Positions 12,018 through 22,990 of a stretch of 64,000 nucleotides of DNA are shown here, piece by piece. Numbering within the stretch: the stretch's first letter is position 1; each line of letters begins with the position of its first letter. The notes beneath the pieces were generated by a model. It had not been told where the DNA came from, did not search any database, and saw only the letters and a list, made by a program, of their open reading frames with translations. The position numbers were made by a program, and so were the translations under genes. The stretch is from Triangularia verruculosa (lineage: Eukaryota > Ascomycota > Sordariomycetes > Sordariales > Podosporaceae), in the NCBI GenBank assembly GCA_033296885.1, contig MU863900.1:186001-250000 (forward strand), in the 5' to 3' direction.

Positions 12018-13331
12018 ATGAAGTTCCTCTCCGCCGCCATCGCCGCCGCCAGCTTAGGCTCCGTCCTTGCTGCGCCCGCCATTGATGCCTACCACGACAA
12101 GCCTACTGTCACAGTGACCGCCCCAGTCGACTGCCCTTGCAACACTGGTTCTCCTGCTGGCGGCAACAACGGCAGCCTCCCAACCAACACTCCTTCAGTC
12201 TCCGTCCCGGTGAACATCATCCCCACGACCTCTTGCACAGACGACGTCACCGGCTCTCCAACAGGCGCTCCTGGAACCCCCAACATCCCCGGCATTCCCA
12301 ATGTCCCGGGCACTCCCAACGTTCCAGGTGTGCCCAATGTTCCCGGCACTCCCAACGTGCCTGGTACCCCCAACGTGCCTGGTACCCCCAACGTTCCAGG
12401 TGTTCCAAATGCCCCAGGCACTCCCAACGTCCCCGCATTGAACGTTGATCTTGATGACGACGTGCCGGGCGCCCCAGGCAGTGGCAATGACGACGACAAC
12501 GATGATGGAAGCAGCGACAGTGACAGCGATGATGAGGGCGACAACGGCACTCCCGCCATCGATGTTGATGTTCCCGGCGCTCCTGGCACCCCTGCCATCG
12601 ACATTGTTCAAGTTAGCCCCATTAACCTCGACCTTGGGATCATTCTCCCCGCTATCACTCCTGATGTCGACGTGAACGTTGTCATTGCCGATATTTTTGC
12701 CATTATTGTCCAGATCGAGGCTCAGGTCCAGACTGACATCCAGCTCATCGGTAAGCCTTCCCTCTTTTATTTCACATATAGCCGGTTGCTGACAACGTGA
12801 AAAAAATAGTCGACATCATCGGTGCTGTCGACATTGACGTCAACGCCCTCATCGCTGTCCTTATCGACCTCCAGGCTCAGATCGACCTCCTTGTTGGCGA
12901 CATCACCCCTACTCTCAACGCTCTCCTCCTTAACGTTGACCTTCTTGTTGATCTCGACCTCGCTGTTGTTCTCGACCTCGTTGCTGATGTCCGGGTTCTC
13001 CTTGGCGACATTGAGGTCACTGTTCAGAGCCTGCTCAACCTCGATGCTGGTATGTATTCTCACAGCAATTTCACTCCCCATCACAGACCAGCAACACTAA
13101 CGTCGACATCTAGACATCCTCATCCTGATCTCTGCCAACCTCGAAGTCATCCTCGGCCTCCTCGTCGACCTCTCCACCCCCCTCGTTGGGGTTGTCGTTG
13201 ACATCATCGCCAACGTCGGTGCCGTTGTCCCTGCCGTTGTTGCCGACATCCAGGTTGTCCTGGACGCCGTTGTTGACCTCACCGCTCTCTTGAGGGTCGA
13301 CCTCGGCACCATCCTCGCGCTGCGCAAGTAA
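12018..13331 (+). CDS. Secreted acidic/aliphatic protein with PNVPGT hexapeptide repeats
   Basis: Exons 12018..12750, 12810..13049 and 13114..13331 give 396 residues. Both introns (59 and 64 nt) are in phase 1, with GTAAGC and GTATGT donors. The protein starts with a signal peptide (MKFLSAAIAAASLGSVLAAP). A Cys/Thr/Pro segment follows, then nine tandem hexapeptides of the type GTPNVP, then an Asp/Ser-rich acidic linker around residues 145-180. From residue 200 to the end the chain is almost only I, V, L, A and D in patterns such as VDLLVDLDLAVVLDLVADV, with very few basic residues. No known domain is recognised. The tail could form long amphipathic helices or assemble on a surface; that is inference. 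The gene stands alone, with non-coding DNA on both sides. Confidence 0.85.
12273..12434 (+). repeat. Nine in-frame 18-nt repeats encoding G(T/V/I)PN(V/I/A)P
   Basis: Nine consecutive 18-base units code for variants of GTPNVP. Third-position differences between units show some age, while near-identical neighbours suggest recent slippage or unequal exchange. Confidence 0.9.
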
Positions 13332-14193
13332 ATTGCGAGTACGAAGCTGGTGAAAGAAGAGGAGAAGGGGTTGGTCATGAGACATGCCTAGAAAGCATTG
13401 TGGGACGCTGAACTTAAAACGGTTGGATCGATGGTAGATGTTGGTCTTGCGAGCGGGGGTCTCTCAGTTGATGCCTTTCAGGGCATTTCGTTATTGTCGA
13501 TAATTTGTGCTTTTGTATACTTAGATTGTAATTTTTCATCGCTTGGTGTGTTTTGCTTGAACCTTTTGCCTTTTGCCTCGCCGTGAATAAACTTTGCTGA
13601 TCATTCTCTCCTGGAAGGAACAAGCTCCTAATTCATGATGGCGTCGGCGAACCGTGGGATCGTCACCGTCGAAGTTTAAATACGCCACGACTGAGTTGGT
13701 TGAGTCGGCCGGCGCTAGATAGGACTAGAGGCCACACAAACCCAAGCCTTTGCAGGTGTCGGCTGGGTAAACAGGAAGGAACGACGTGACAATTTCCATT
13801 CTCAGACCGTTGGAGGTCCTGCAGTCCCCAATGGGTGGTGTTTGCTGACTTGGCTGGAGGTCTCCTCACCTTCACATGCTTCGGGAACCTCTCTGTTGCA
13901 GGTGATGGTCTCCCAAAAAGGTCTGAGCCCCTGAAACAACCCTTGACTTCGTTCCTCTCCAGCCCTCCGGTCTGATGACTTTGGTTCCATATTCACCATC
14001 CACTCCAAGTCTGGAAGTCCTGACTCCTGGTTGGCTGCCACGACTCAACACTTTGGCTTCAGTTTCATCCGCTGCCTTTCTCCTTCTCATTATGAAGTTG
14101 ATACTTCAGAAACTGGCCGCGTCCAGTCGTCTAACCTGATATCCTCCGTGTTGTCCCCTTGACTGGGAGCACAACATCGGCAGTCAAAACAGA
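13332..14193. other. Intergenic region
   Basis: This is the 3' flank of the repeat-protein gene, with a polyadenylation-like AATAAA, and the promoter of the membrane-protein gene. No coding sequence is supported. Confidence 0.6.
13586..13591 (+). terminator. Candidate polyadenylation signal AATAAA
   Basis: A canonical AATAAA lies 255 bases after the stop of the repeat-protein gene, in an AT-rich 3' flank. Confidence 0.4.
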
Positions 14194-15924
14194 ATGCCTA
14201 GTACCATCGACCCAGTGGCCGGATCGCCGTCACAACCCGAGTATTACACACTTGCTGATATAGAGCATGCCGAATCAGAATCCTCCTCCTCCTCCAGTCC
14301 CGTCATACGCTTGCTCCAATTGCCAGTCCCCCAACGGGGCGAAATACCCGTTGTCACTCTCAAAAGACGCCGTGCGTTCCCTCGGCCGAGCAAAGACCCG
14401 TCCAACCGAATCCGTCCCCTCCTCGAAGCCAGACTCCGAAACAACATGTTGCCAGCGCTTGGCTTTGTCGAACTGGCCAACGCCGGTGACGTTGCTGCCA
14501 ATGTATACAACTCGACACCAATACCCATCACGATCATACTGTGTATGGTTGCAGGCGGTACCGCCTGTTTCAGCCTGCTGTTCTTTCTCATCTATGATGC
14601 CCTCCGAAGCTGGAAAAACATTTGCGGACTGAGACGGGAGAGAAAGTTTCTTCACAATCTCCAACAGCCCGAGGCCCGGCGGCAGGACCTTGAGAAATGG
14701 AGCGCCGACCCAAGAATTGCCCGTGTTTTTTCCAGATCGTCAGATAATAGCAGTGTTTCGAGTGTGGAGAAGGAGCATGACGAGAAGAAGACATCGACGG
14801 ACGATCTGGATGTCGCTGCGGTTAACTGGGACAGGACTCTGAAGTGCTTTCTCCATATAAACACCCAGGACCTCCGTTCCGAAATTGTCTACCGCTTCGG
14901 GATGGATATCATCATCGGCGTTGGCATCCTAATGGTCAGCGCTGGCACCTGGCTGGCCACACGTGGTGAAGACCCCTATCTCTTCGACGTGAGCAACCTC
15001 CTCACTGGTTTTCTCGGCAACTCCCCGCTTGCCTTCTACGCAGTCATCAACATGGCGTGGGCGCTCTATCTCGACCAGAACCAACGCACCAAAACCCGCA
15101 TAGTGGAATCGTCTCTCTTCTCTGATTTCCCCCCCGGGTGGTGCTACATCGGCGATCGACTGGGGGAGCTCTTTTCGATCCGTGCCAACTACCTCCACAT
15201 TCATGTTCTCCTCAACGGCTTGCCGGGCCTCATTGCTGGCGCCATGTCCCTCGCCACAGCGACGCAGTGGTGGGCCTACGTGGTGCTGATTCCTTGCATC
15301 GTCAACTCGGTCATGGCCAATAGACTGTGGAGGCATCAAATCGGCTACGACCGGCCCTTTTTGACCAATACCGACCTGAAACCCCTCAACAGAGACGAAC
15401 TTGTCGAATCGTTGCTCCTTGTCGATAGCCGCCGGCGGAACCTGGCGGCAACGCGATGGGCAGCCATCACAATGCCCTTCTGTCCGCTGCTGCAGTACAT
15501 TGTCGAGTTCAACCTCTTTGAGCAGTTCTGTCTCAGGTTGCTGTCGAACAACCCTGAGATGACGAGACGTTATTTCGGGGACGACTTCGAGAATGACTTT
15601 GGCGAAGGGACAACAACAGTGACGGTTGATGCACACCAGGTGCTGCAATTGGCCGAGCTGCAACCTCGTACGAGAGACGCGATCACCCAGGCAGCGAGGG
15701 ACACCATTTGGTTTGACGCGAAGCGGGGATTGGAGTCGAGGGAGAGGTGGTTGATTGAGATTCTGGAGGTGTTTCTGGTGCTGGAGGCTGTGGAAAAAGC
15801 CGAGCGCCGCGATAAGCAAGTTGTGAGGTCAGACTTTGGAAAGAAGTCGGGTCTAGAGAATGTCGACTCGCTGTCTGACGAGGAAGAGATCAATGAGAAG
15901 ACTGAGATGCTTAGAAAATACTAG
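14194..15924 (+). CDS. Multi-pass integral membrane protein, uncharacterised fungal family
   Basis: Single exon of 576 residues. The first 100 residues are polar with a Ser run (ESESSSSSSP). Hydrophobic segments then appear at about 110-132, 238-258, 268-292, 337-357, 360-380 and 428-448, giving roughly six membrane passes. A hydrophilic loop with a charged stretch (EKEHDEKKTS) lies between the first two. The C-terminal 130 residues are soluble and charged. The topology and the long inter-helix loop resemble conserved ascomycete integral membrane proteins with no assigned function, and I recognise no transporter motif. The gene converges on the EXPERA-like gene, the stops being only about 118 bases apart. 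Confidence 0.85.
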   Translation: MPSTIDPVAGSPSQPEYYTLADIEHAESESSSSSSPVIRLLQLPVPQRGEIPVVTLKRRRAFPRPSKDPSNRIRPLLEARLRNNMLPALGFVELANAGDVAANVYNSTPIPITIILCMVAGGTACFSLLFFLIYDALRSWKNICGLRRERKFLHNLQQPEARRQDLEKWSADPRIARVFSRSSDNSSVSSVEKEHDEKKTSTDDLDVAAVNWDRTLKCFLHINTQDLRSEIVYRFGMDIIIGVGILMVSAGTWLATRGEDPYLFDVSNLLTGFLGNSPLAFYAVINMAWALYLDQNQRTKTRIVESSLFSDFPPGWCYIGDRLGELFSIRANYLHIHVLLNGLPGLIAGAMSLATATQWWAYVVLIPCIVNSVMANRLWRHQIGYDRPFLTNTDLKPLNRDELVESLLLVDSRRRNLAATRWAAITMPFCPLLQYIVEFNLFEQFCLRLLSNNPEMTRRYFGDDFENDFGEGTTTVTVDAHQVLQLAELQPRTRDAITQAARDTIWFDAKRGLESRERWLIEILEVFLVLEAVEKAERRDKQVVRSDFGKKSGLENVDSLSDEEEINEKTEMLRKY

Positions 15925-16041
15925 GCAAGGGACTTAAATTGACTTGTGCCTATCCGTGTCAGCCCTCTGGCGTGTACCACACCCACCCCACCCACCCTCT
16001 ACTCTCCCACCCTCGACGTGCCATTGCAAACAAGACGCTAC

Positions 16042-16714
16042 TCAAAGCTCCTTTTTCTCAGCTCCATTCTTGACCACCTCGCTGTATGTCGGCTCTTCCG
16101 TCTCAGCGCCAGCCAGCCCGTCGAGGATCTCCTTGCCAAAGCCATAGATGAACTCCTTGGCCGGGAAGACAAGCCAAAGTCCACTGCCATCTAGTCAGTA
16201 TCCCTCCCACCGCCACATCAAAACCAAAAAGAAAACAGACTTACTTGGGGATCATCCAAAGAACGACCAACCGGAAAAGATCATTCTGCCGGATATTCTC
16301 AAAATCCGAACAGGCCTCATTCAGCCAATACAGCACCGTCTTGCTCTCAGTCATGACGCCGGAAGCGAACGCACATAGCACCGCCAGCGCCGCCTTCCTC
16401 CCCTTGATCTGCCCCGTGACCGGGTCCTTGTTCGACCACCAGATGGCCGCGTAAATCAGATACATGATGGTCTCGATCAGGTTCATCCAGCTCTGGGCGG
16501 CGGTGAAGCCGTTGCCGGCGTTCCACTGCTTCCAGCCGTAGTTATGGTCCACCTCGCCGTAGAGCGCGTAGGGGACCCAGACGGGCCAGTGCATGGAGCC
16601 GCCTGGCATGCTGTGGGGGCGGAAGATGACATAGAAAAAATCCCAGGCGACAGCAGGGAGGGAGATGGCGAGCCACAATTTGGTGAGCGCGGTTGGGGTA
16701 TGGGTGAATGTCAT
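16042..16714 (-). CDS. EXPERA / emopamil-binding-like membrane protein
   Basis: Two exons, 16714..16245 and 16183..16042, are separated by a 61-nt intron (donor GTAAGT, branch TACTGAC, acceptor GCAG) in phase 2, giving 203 residues. Without the intron the frame would stop straight after MIPK; splicing restores NGLWLVFPAKEFIYGFG, the expected ending of the family. Four hydrophobic helices are visible. Conserved-looking positions include WDFFYVIFRP, HNYGWKQWN and NLIETIMYLIY. EXPERA proteins include sterol delta8-delta7 isomerases and sigma-2/TMEM97 sterol-binding proteins. This one is a divergent fungal EBP-like member, so sterol binding is plausible but isomerase activity is not shown. Confidence 0.82.
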
Positions 16715-17201
16715 TATCGCTTCTGCTTGGTATTTGGTCTCTTCGTCTTGGAGTTGGGGACGCAGAGGATAACAGCGGACAAGGACAAGAGCGCCTACAA
16801 TTCAGAAAGAGAATGGGGCAAAGATGGGATGAAATAGAGTGCTTCAAATATCCGGGCCGTTGTATCACCTCCCCGGCAGCAGTGACATCGGATGACTTGC
16901 ATTGCGACGGATGTGTGAAGGAGGTAATGCTGGAAATGAGGGGCTGGCCAATCAGCTAGCGCTCTGATCGATCACCCACACACAGAGAACAGAACTCGGG
17001 ATTCGATTGGCCCACCGGGAAATACTGGCCTGTTGAAAAGTTCCTGGTGCCAAGAATACATAACGGACTGGTCCCCATTTCCCCCAAGACGATGGTGCTG
17101 CACCTTCCAACCTGGATAATATTAATGCTTGATCCTCCCCTCAGACCTGCCCTCCAGTCTCCTCGCCATGTCCGTTACTTCTCCCCACCATGTTCCAAAA
17201 C
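16715..17201. other. Intergenic region
   Basis: Promoter side of the EXPERA-like gene and 3' flank of the GPI-tailed gene. Nothing coding is recognised. Confidence 0.6.
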
Positions 17202-17809
17202 TCAGAGCGCCAGAGCGAGAAGGAAGCCAACTGCCATTGCCTTTAGGCTTCTGGTCATTAAGAAACAGGTCAGTATGCTTGCACTGGGCGGCGGAATGCG
17301 ATGTCTTACCGTCCAACAAGAATGCTTGTCTCGGCAGCTTGGTTGGTCGAATTGGTCGTGGTAGGACCAGGCTGGGTAGCTGTGGATGCTCCAAGAGAGC
17401 TTGTTCCAGTGGCAACTGATGACGCTGTAGCATCAACCGTGGTTGCAGACCAAGTAAGGTTGGCGGTGGAAACTGTCAGGTTGGCTACCGCGCTCGTATT
17501 AACAAGGACGGTGGCTGTGAGTTCTGACAGTTGGGACGCGGGGATAGGCGTCATGGTAACCTCCAGACCGGCGATGCTGTTCCCGGGAGTGAAGGTAACC
17601 GTGGTCTGGGGAGGCTTCTGCTGGTTGCTGAACACCGTGACCGTGCTGAGACCGACAGTTGTGAGCTGTACCAGCTGCTGCGTGGCGTTGGCCAGCCCGC
17701 CGGCGAGGACAGTGGCCGTTGATTCGCCGACAGTAACCACCGACGCATTGTCTGCCCTGCCCAGAGCGGCGACGAGGATGGCTACGCGGAGGAGCTTTGC
17801 TGCGAACAT
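17202..17809 (-). CDS. Small secreted Ser/Thr-rich protein with GPI-type tail
   Basis: Exons 17809..17310 and 17250..17202 flank a 59-nt intron (donor GTAAGA, branch ATACTGACC, acceptor ACCAG). The spliced product has 182 residues. It starts with a signal peptide (MFAAKLLRVAILVAALG) and continues with a Thr/Ser/Val/Ala-rich chain carrying several N-glycosylation sequons (NAS, NAT, NTS, NLT, NST). The second exon adds a basic spot and a hydrophobic end (KAMAVGFLLALAL), which suits a GPI-attachment signal. Unspliced reading would stop at once and lose this tail, which supports the intron. No enzymatic domain is seen; a cell-wall or surface role is inferred. It lies next to and on the same strand as the BIM1-like gene. 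Confidence 0.75.
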
Positions 17810-18398
17810 GTTGGTTGTGCTTGTCGGCCGAAGGATGAGGCGAATGCTACCTAGCTGAGATGGAATGTCGAGAAACAAGATGGATCGGCGGTTCGATGCA
17901 TTGAGTTTGGTTGGGACAGAGTTCCAGCTTGCTACTGCTTGGCGGGTGTGTGAATGGAAAGTCTCCTCAACCAAATTCCGCCGAAGTCATGGGTGCAGGA
18001 TCACTGGACACGTTGTGCCTTCCCTGCCTGGGGCAGGAAGAGCAGTCTGGCAATGGCATCAGTCTGAGTGTAGCTCAAGGAAGGCTCCTTCCCACACCTA
18101 TCATGGACACCCGTGTGGGTCGGTGGAATGGTGGAGCATTCTTGAACTCGTACCATGTTGTTCAGTCAAGACTGCCTGACTGGCCAGTTGAGGTGTCGAG
18201 CACCGACGGGCCGTGGTGCCCGCAGCGGTGGAAGGAGCGCTGGAGGATGGAACCTAGAGCAACGACGGTCTGGTCCGACTGAGGTCGGGGCGGGTGTTAA
18301 GTAGACGGGAGCGACGTGGAGCAAACTTGAACTGTAAAATTGGTATCATGATATACAAATGCTTGGTGTATACAATAAGCCAACAAACATGGCCCTTC
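17810..18398. other. Intergenic region
   Basis: Promoter of the GPI-tailed gene and 3' flank of the BIM1-like gene. No coding sequence is supported. Confidence 0.6.
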
Positions 18399-19169
18399 CT
18401 ACAACAAAGCAGCGCCCACGAGCAGCATCACGCCCGTCAGAGCGAAGCCTCCAAACGGTAGCCTCTCGCCCATCATTGGCGCAGCGGCACTGGGTTGGGA
18501 TGTGGTGGCCGCCGGTGCGGGCGCTGTGGTCTCCGACCCGGTGGACCCGGAATCGGACGAGGAGCCGACGAGCGCCGACAGTGTCTCATCCGGCTGGAAG
18601 CTTGCTGAGACAGAACTACCGTTGACACAAGCGCCGCCGGGAGATGGCGCAGAACCAGACACGAAATTGACAGCGGCGCACTAGGTGGTTCACTCTGTTA
18701 GTGTACCGGATCGCTGGGACCCACGGGCAGCTTGGAGGAAGCTCATGACAAATCAACGTACCGCATACAAGATGCCATCGCCGGCATTTCCGCCAATTCC
18801 CAAGAATCCCTTCTTTCCCACCCACTCGCTAGGCGCCGTCACGGCCGGCTCGCAGAAATTGCCACGCCCTGTTTGTTGCACAATGGGGAACAGTTGCTCC
18901 CAATCGCCGGCCGCCTTGGGATCGAGAGTAGCCCGGATCAACCAATGGCCCTGAGCGTGCCCATTGAAGATTTGTACGTAGTCGCCTTCGACGTGGAAAT
19001 CGGTCGCTGTGTTTTGATCGATTTCGGGATTGCCACCACCACATGGTGCTGTAGCCTGCTTGCTCTGATCGCCTGTCAGAGGGGTGGGGTGGTGAAGCTC
19101 GAAGTGTGCATTGGCTGTTGTTGACAGAAGAAGGAGGCCAGTAGCCAGAACAGATCTGAGAGATGCCAT
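18399..19169 (-). CDS. BIM1-like (X325) copper-binding protein, GPI-anchored
   Basis: Exons 19169..18762 and 18680..18399, with an 81-nt intron in phase 0 (donor GTACGT, acceptor CCTAG), encode 229 residues. The signal peptide ends ...TTANA, so the mature chain begins with His (HFELHHPTPLTGD), the N-terminal His needed for a histidine-brace copper site. Later conserved positions include APCGG, DWEQLFPIVQ, GNFCEP and YACAAVNFVSG. After about residue 160 the chain becomes Ser/Thr/Pro-rich and ends in a hydrophobic GPI-type tail (GVMLLVGAALL). The family is LPMO-like but, from work on Cryptococcus Bim1 and X325 proteins, is tied to copper acquisition rather than polysaccharide cleavage. It is divergent from a metalloreductase gene. 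Confidence 0.9.
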
Positions 19170-20717
19170 GGTGTTGTGGTTGTTGTTAAAGATATGAGCA
19201 AGTTGACAAGGTCGATAGGATGGCGGGGTTGGTGAGAGACAGCAAGAAACAAACAAACAAGGGGGGGCCAGGGAGGCTTTAAAGACATGGAAGCGGAAGT
19301 GCCCGCTGGAGTAGGAGCAGGGAGCTGTGAGAGGCACATGCCGAGCCGCAAGACAGGGAGCCGGTGGTACCGTACGTACCTGTTTTTTATCCACTTCACG
19401 ATGTCTGCCATCGTCGTCTCTGATGTGCGGTTTTGTTTCCCTTTTCATCCCCATTTTAGTCACCAATGGCGCTCCATGGATATCAACCAAGCATACGCGA
19501 TTATTTTGGGAAAACAAGTCTGTATTGGCAAAGGGTTGGCTAATGGGTGTCAACAACATGCCCTCTACTTCGTGATATTCCGGGCAACATTCCGTGCCGT
19601 AACACATTGATGCGACTAAGGAACCGGGATCCTGGGTCACACACAGGACTAGCACCGGCAGACTCGGCACCACCTGGACACTATCTGTATGTGACCCCAG
19701 CCCGAGCATCCACGAAGATGCCTTGATCGGGTCGTGATGTGGGGGGGGGGTTCGCCTGGGACTGTCGCCAAGCTTGCCTGCCCAGCTGTTGCGGAGCTTA
19801 TCATAACGACCAGGCATGACAGGTTTCCGTCAGAGATAACGACAGATGTGCCAATCTAAATACGATCTGCGTTAGCAACAACAAGTCTCTTGACGGCCTC
19901 TCCAGAATCTATACTCAGTCTTCTGGGGATTCCGTTGTTTGGGTCTGGAATGGAAGCATGTCGTCAGCAGCTATGTGTGGGGTAGATGCAGCTCAGGCAT
20001 GAATAACGGCGCCAAACCCCGAATGGAAGCTGCCAGGGTCTTTGCCGTCTTTGTGCTGCGGGTGGTCTTTTCCTAGAGTGGCATAGCCTGGCGGGCCTGG
20101 CACGGGGCGAGGGGATTTGAGCAAATTCTGGGCCGCTAACGATCTGATTTCTGGCGGCGCCGCATCCCCACGCGCACGACACGGCCCTTCGGCCAGTGAC
20201 AACTTGCTCTCCTCTCAAACAGCTTCCCTGTCAGGAGTTCCGCTGAGACTTCACCAATGACGGGATCGCAGATGATGGAAGAGGATCTTTACGACCCGGT
20301 CTGTACGAGAACCGCAGTCTTTGCCACAACGCGGGTGTCCCTTGTTTGTCCACGCGGGAGACCTGGGCGGCGGGACACGGCAGGAGGATTTCAAATGGCT
20401 GGCATTTAGCCACCAGGGACCGGGCCACTATTCAGGGTCAATCGTCACTCATCAATGCTATTCTTGTTGTCTGATGCCGCAGTTAATGAAATCCCATCAA
20501 GCTCATTGACCCGGCAATCCACGACGCCGGTACTGCTGAAGTCGCACTGCGCCATTGTGCCCCATCTATCGTTGCCTTGGCCATCTGGGTCCAGATCTCT
20601 CCATCTCCCGTTAGAGCCCTGTGCCCCGTCATTTGCCGCAAGACAGGAATCTGACCCGGCATCTTCTTCGCCAACTCTGCTCTCATCGTCGAAAGCACAA
20701 AGAGGGACGGGAGAGTG
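19170..20717. other. Shared divergent promoter region of BIM1-like and ferric reductase genes
   Basis: About 1.55 kb with no supported gene. It contains one full match to the copper-sensor (Mac1/GRISEA/Cuf1) element at 20118-20125, a one-mismatch copy at 19195-19202 close to the BIM1-like start, and a run of ten G at 19741-19750. Confidence 0.6.
20118..20125 (-). promoter_or_regulatory. Copper-response-like element TTTGCTCA
   Basis: The minus strand reads TTTGCTCA, a full match to the Mac1-type consensus TTTGC(T/G)C(A/G). It lies between two divergent genes whose products fit copper uptake. With eight acceptable octamers counting both strands, a chance match in 1.55 kb is expected about 0.2 times, so this is supportive rather than conclusive. 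Confidence 0.45.
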
Positions 20718-22699
20718 ATGGATCATGACCATGGCTCCCACGGGGGCGGTGGTACGGGGGACACGAACTACTCGGTAACGAACGAGGAATTGGCGCGTCG
20801 ATTTTGGTATATAATCGCCGGGTTCGTAGGTGCCTTTTTGATTTGTCGAATCATAAACTGGTACAGGTTGGAAAGAAGGTCAGTGTTGACTTCTCATATC
20901 ATTCCTTGGCCTGAGCTTGCGCTGATATGAGATGGCCTCCTCTCAGGCTACAACGGCAAACATCAAGTTCCGTCCAGTCTCCAACGAAACCCGACACCCT
21001 CTTTTTGGAATTATGGGCAACCTTCACGGCCGTGATTCGAGAAGTGAGCTATCCGCAGCTCTATGTCCCCGCAAAGGGCTTTTCCTGGTTGACGCCACCT
21101 CCACTGGGCCGGGTCGTTGTCTTGTTGGTGTACTGGATCATCGTGATTTACATGGCCACAGATGGCGCCATATTCTCGGATGTCTTTCACTGGGAACGCA
21201 TTGGGTTTCGAAACGCCTGGGTCACAATCACCCAGCTGCCGCTGCTCTATCTCCTGTCCTCGAAATGCAATGTCCTGGGTTTTATTATGGGAATTAGCCA
21301 TGAGAGACTCAACTGGCTGCATCGATGGGTGGCCCGCACCATGCTCGCCACAGGCGCTGTCCACGGCTTCTACTTTTACGCCGACTGGGCGCGTTCTGAA
21401 CTTGTCGACTACCAGATCAAGATGATGCCCATGATCAAATACGGCTTTGGCGCGTGGGGTGTTCTGCTGTGGGCATGTATCTCGGGGCTGGCCCCCCTGC
21501 GGCGCCTGTCGTACGAGTTCTTCGTCTTTCAACACATCGCCACTGCTGTTGTGTTGCTGTGGCTGATCTATGCCCACATTCCCGTCGAGGCCAGATACAA
21601 CCTGTGGTTCGCCATTGCAGCGCTTTGCTTCGACCGGTTTTGCCGAACGGTATTGTTACTTTGGCAGAATATCAAGGCGTTTCCCGACAAGAAGAAGTGT
21701 ACGGGCGGACAACGAATTGGGCATCAGGCCCAGCTGCGAGCGGTGGGGGACTCGATTACGGTTGTCACGATCAAAGATGTCCACTTCAAATGGAGAGCTG
21801 GACAGCACCTCTACCTCTGGATGCCCCGTGTCGGCCTTGCTGAGGCACACCCATACACGATCGCCTGCGCCCATCAGCTCCCTGAGACGTGCATCTGCAA
21901 CAGCATCCAGCTCGTTGTTCGGAAACACGGCGGCTTTTCCAAACGACTGCACGATTTTGCTGTCAAGGCCCAAGCAGCCGGGAAGAAGGAGAGGTTGACA
22001 GTCTTCGTTTCGGGACCATATGGAGCGCCACCTCGGTGGGACATCTACGAGACCATAGTCTTGATCTCAGCTTCTACCGGTGCATCATTTACGTTGCCCA
22101 TTCTGGAGAGCGTCATCCAGTTCAAGGGCACGAGCTGTGTCAAAAGGGTTGACTTCCTCCTAACCACCAGGCAGGGAGAGGAGATTGACTTCTATGTTAC
22201 GAGACTTCATGAGCTGATCGAACAGGCCAAAGACACAGGCATCGACCTCAATGTTCACATTGCTGTTACTCGGGGACCAACAGTGTTTCCCCCCAGCCAA
22301 GACGGCGTCACTATCGACAGCTCATCGGCATCATCGACGGGTGCCAACTTTGGATCAGGAAAGAAGACGTTCAACGAAAAGACCACGGGCCAGAGGCCAC
22401 CACGAAACCCCAGTGATATTGAACAAGCATCAGCGACGGTTCCGGCAGGACGGAAGAGATCGAGCAACGCTAGTGCCGATTCGCATGTATTCTATTCGAG
22501 TGTCAGACCAGACATCGAGGCCTACATCAGAGGGCCTGTTGAGACAACAGGGGGAGAGACCAGTGTTGTTGTTTGCGGCGGTCCGAGTCTTGTTGCCAGG
22601 ACAAGAAACTGTGTCGCGAGCTTGTCTGATGAGCGGGCGGTCCACAAGGGAACCGGGGCGCAGGGCATACAACTATTTGTGGAAGAGTACAGTTTCTAG
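20718..22699 (+). CDS. Ferric/cupric reductase transmembrane protein (FRE family)
   Basis: Exons 20718..20878 and 20947..22699, with a 68-nt intron in phase 2 (GTCAGT donor), encode 637 residues. The first exon supplies a His/Gly-rich start (MDHDHGSHGGGG) and the first membrane helix. The heme core shows two His pairs with 13 residues between members, about His179/His193 and His250/His264, the bis-heme signature. A FAD-binding segment follows (HPYTIA), then an NADPH-binding segment (VFVSGPYGAPP) and the C-terminal VVVCGGPSLV. FRE enzymes pass electrons from cytosolic NADPH through FAD and two hemes to extracellular Fe(III) or Cu(II). A Ser-rich insert near residues 480-540 interrupts the NADPH domain. 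Its position opposite the BIM1-like gene suggests a role in copper uptake. Confidence 0.93.
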
Positions 22700-22990
22700 T
22701 ATAATACAGACACCAGTGAACAAAAGACAGCTTGACAATTTGACGAGGCTGAGCGGGCGACTTGGAGAACAGAGATGTGTCATTAGTTGGGGTATTCGGG
22801 TGGTGGGGTAACTAACTGCAAGGCGCGTTGCGGTTGAACATTTTTCTGGTTCCCACACAAAGTCATTGACCGGGTCCTCTGCCACCCGCATGGAACGAGC
22901 AGCTGTGACTCAGTAATGGGCCGCGGACGTGACTGACTGACTGACAATTTCTCATAGGGTTGATGCCCGTTATGGAAGATAAAAGCACCC

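Noticed and set aside
14929..15819. 296-codon antisense frame in the membrane-protein gene
   Set aside because: A shadow of the coding strand; no conserved pattern.
19741..19750. Run of ten G as a regulatory or structural element
   Set aside because: A lone homopolymer without repeats of the run nearby cannot form an intramolecular quadruplex by itself, and its length may be a sequencing artefact.
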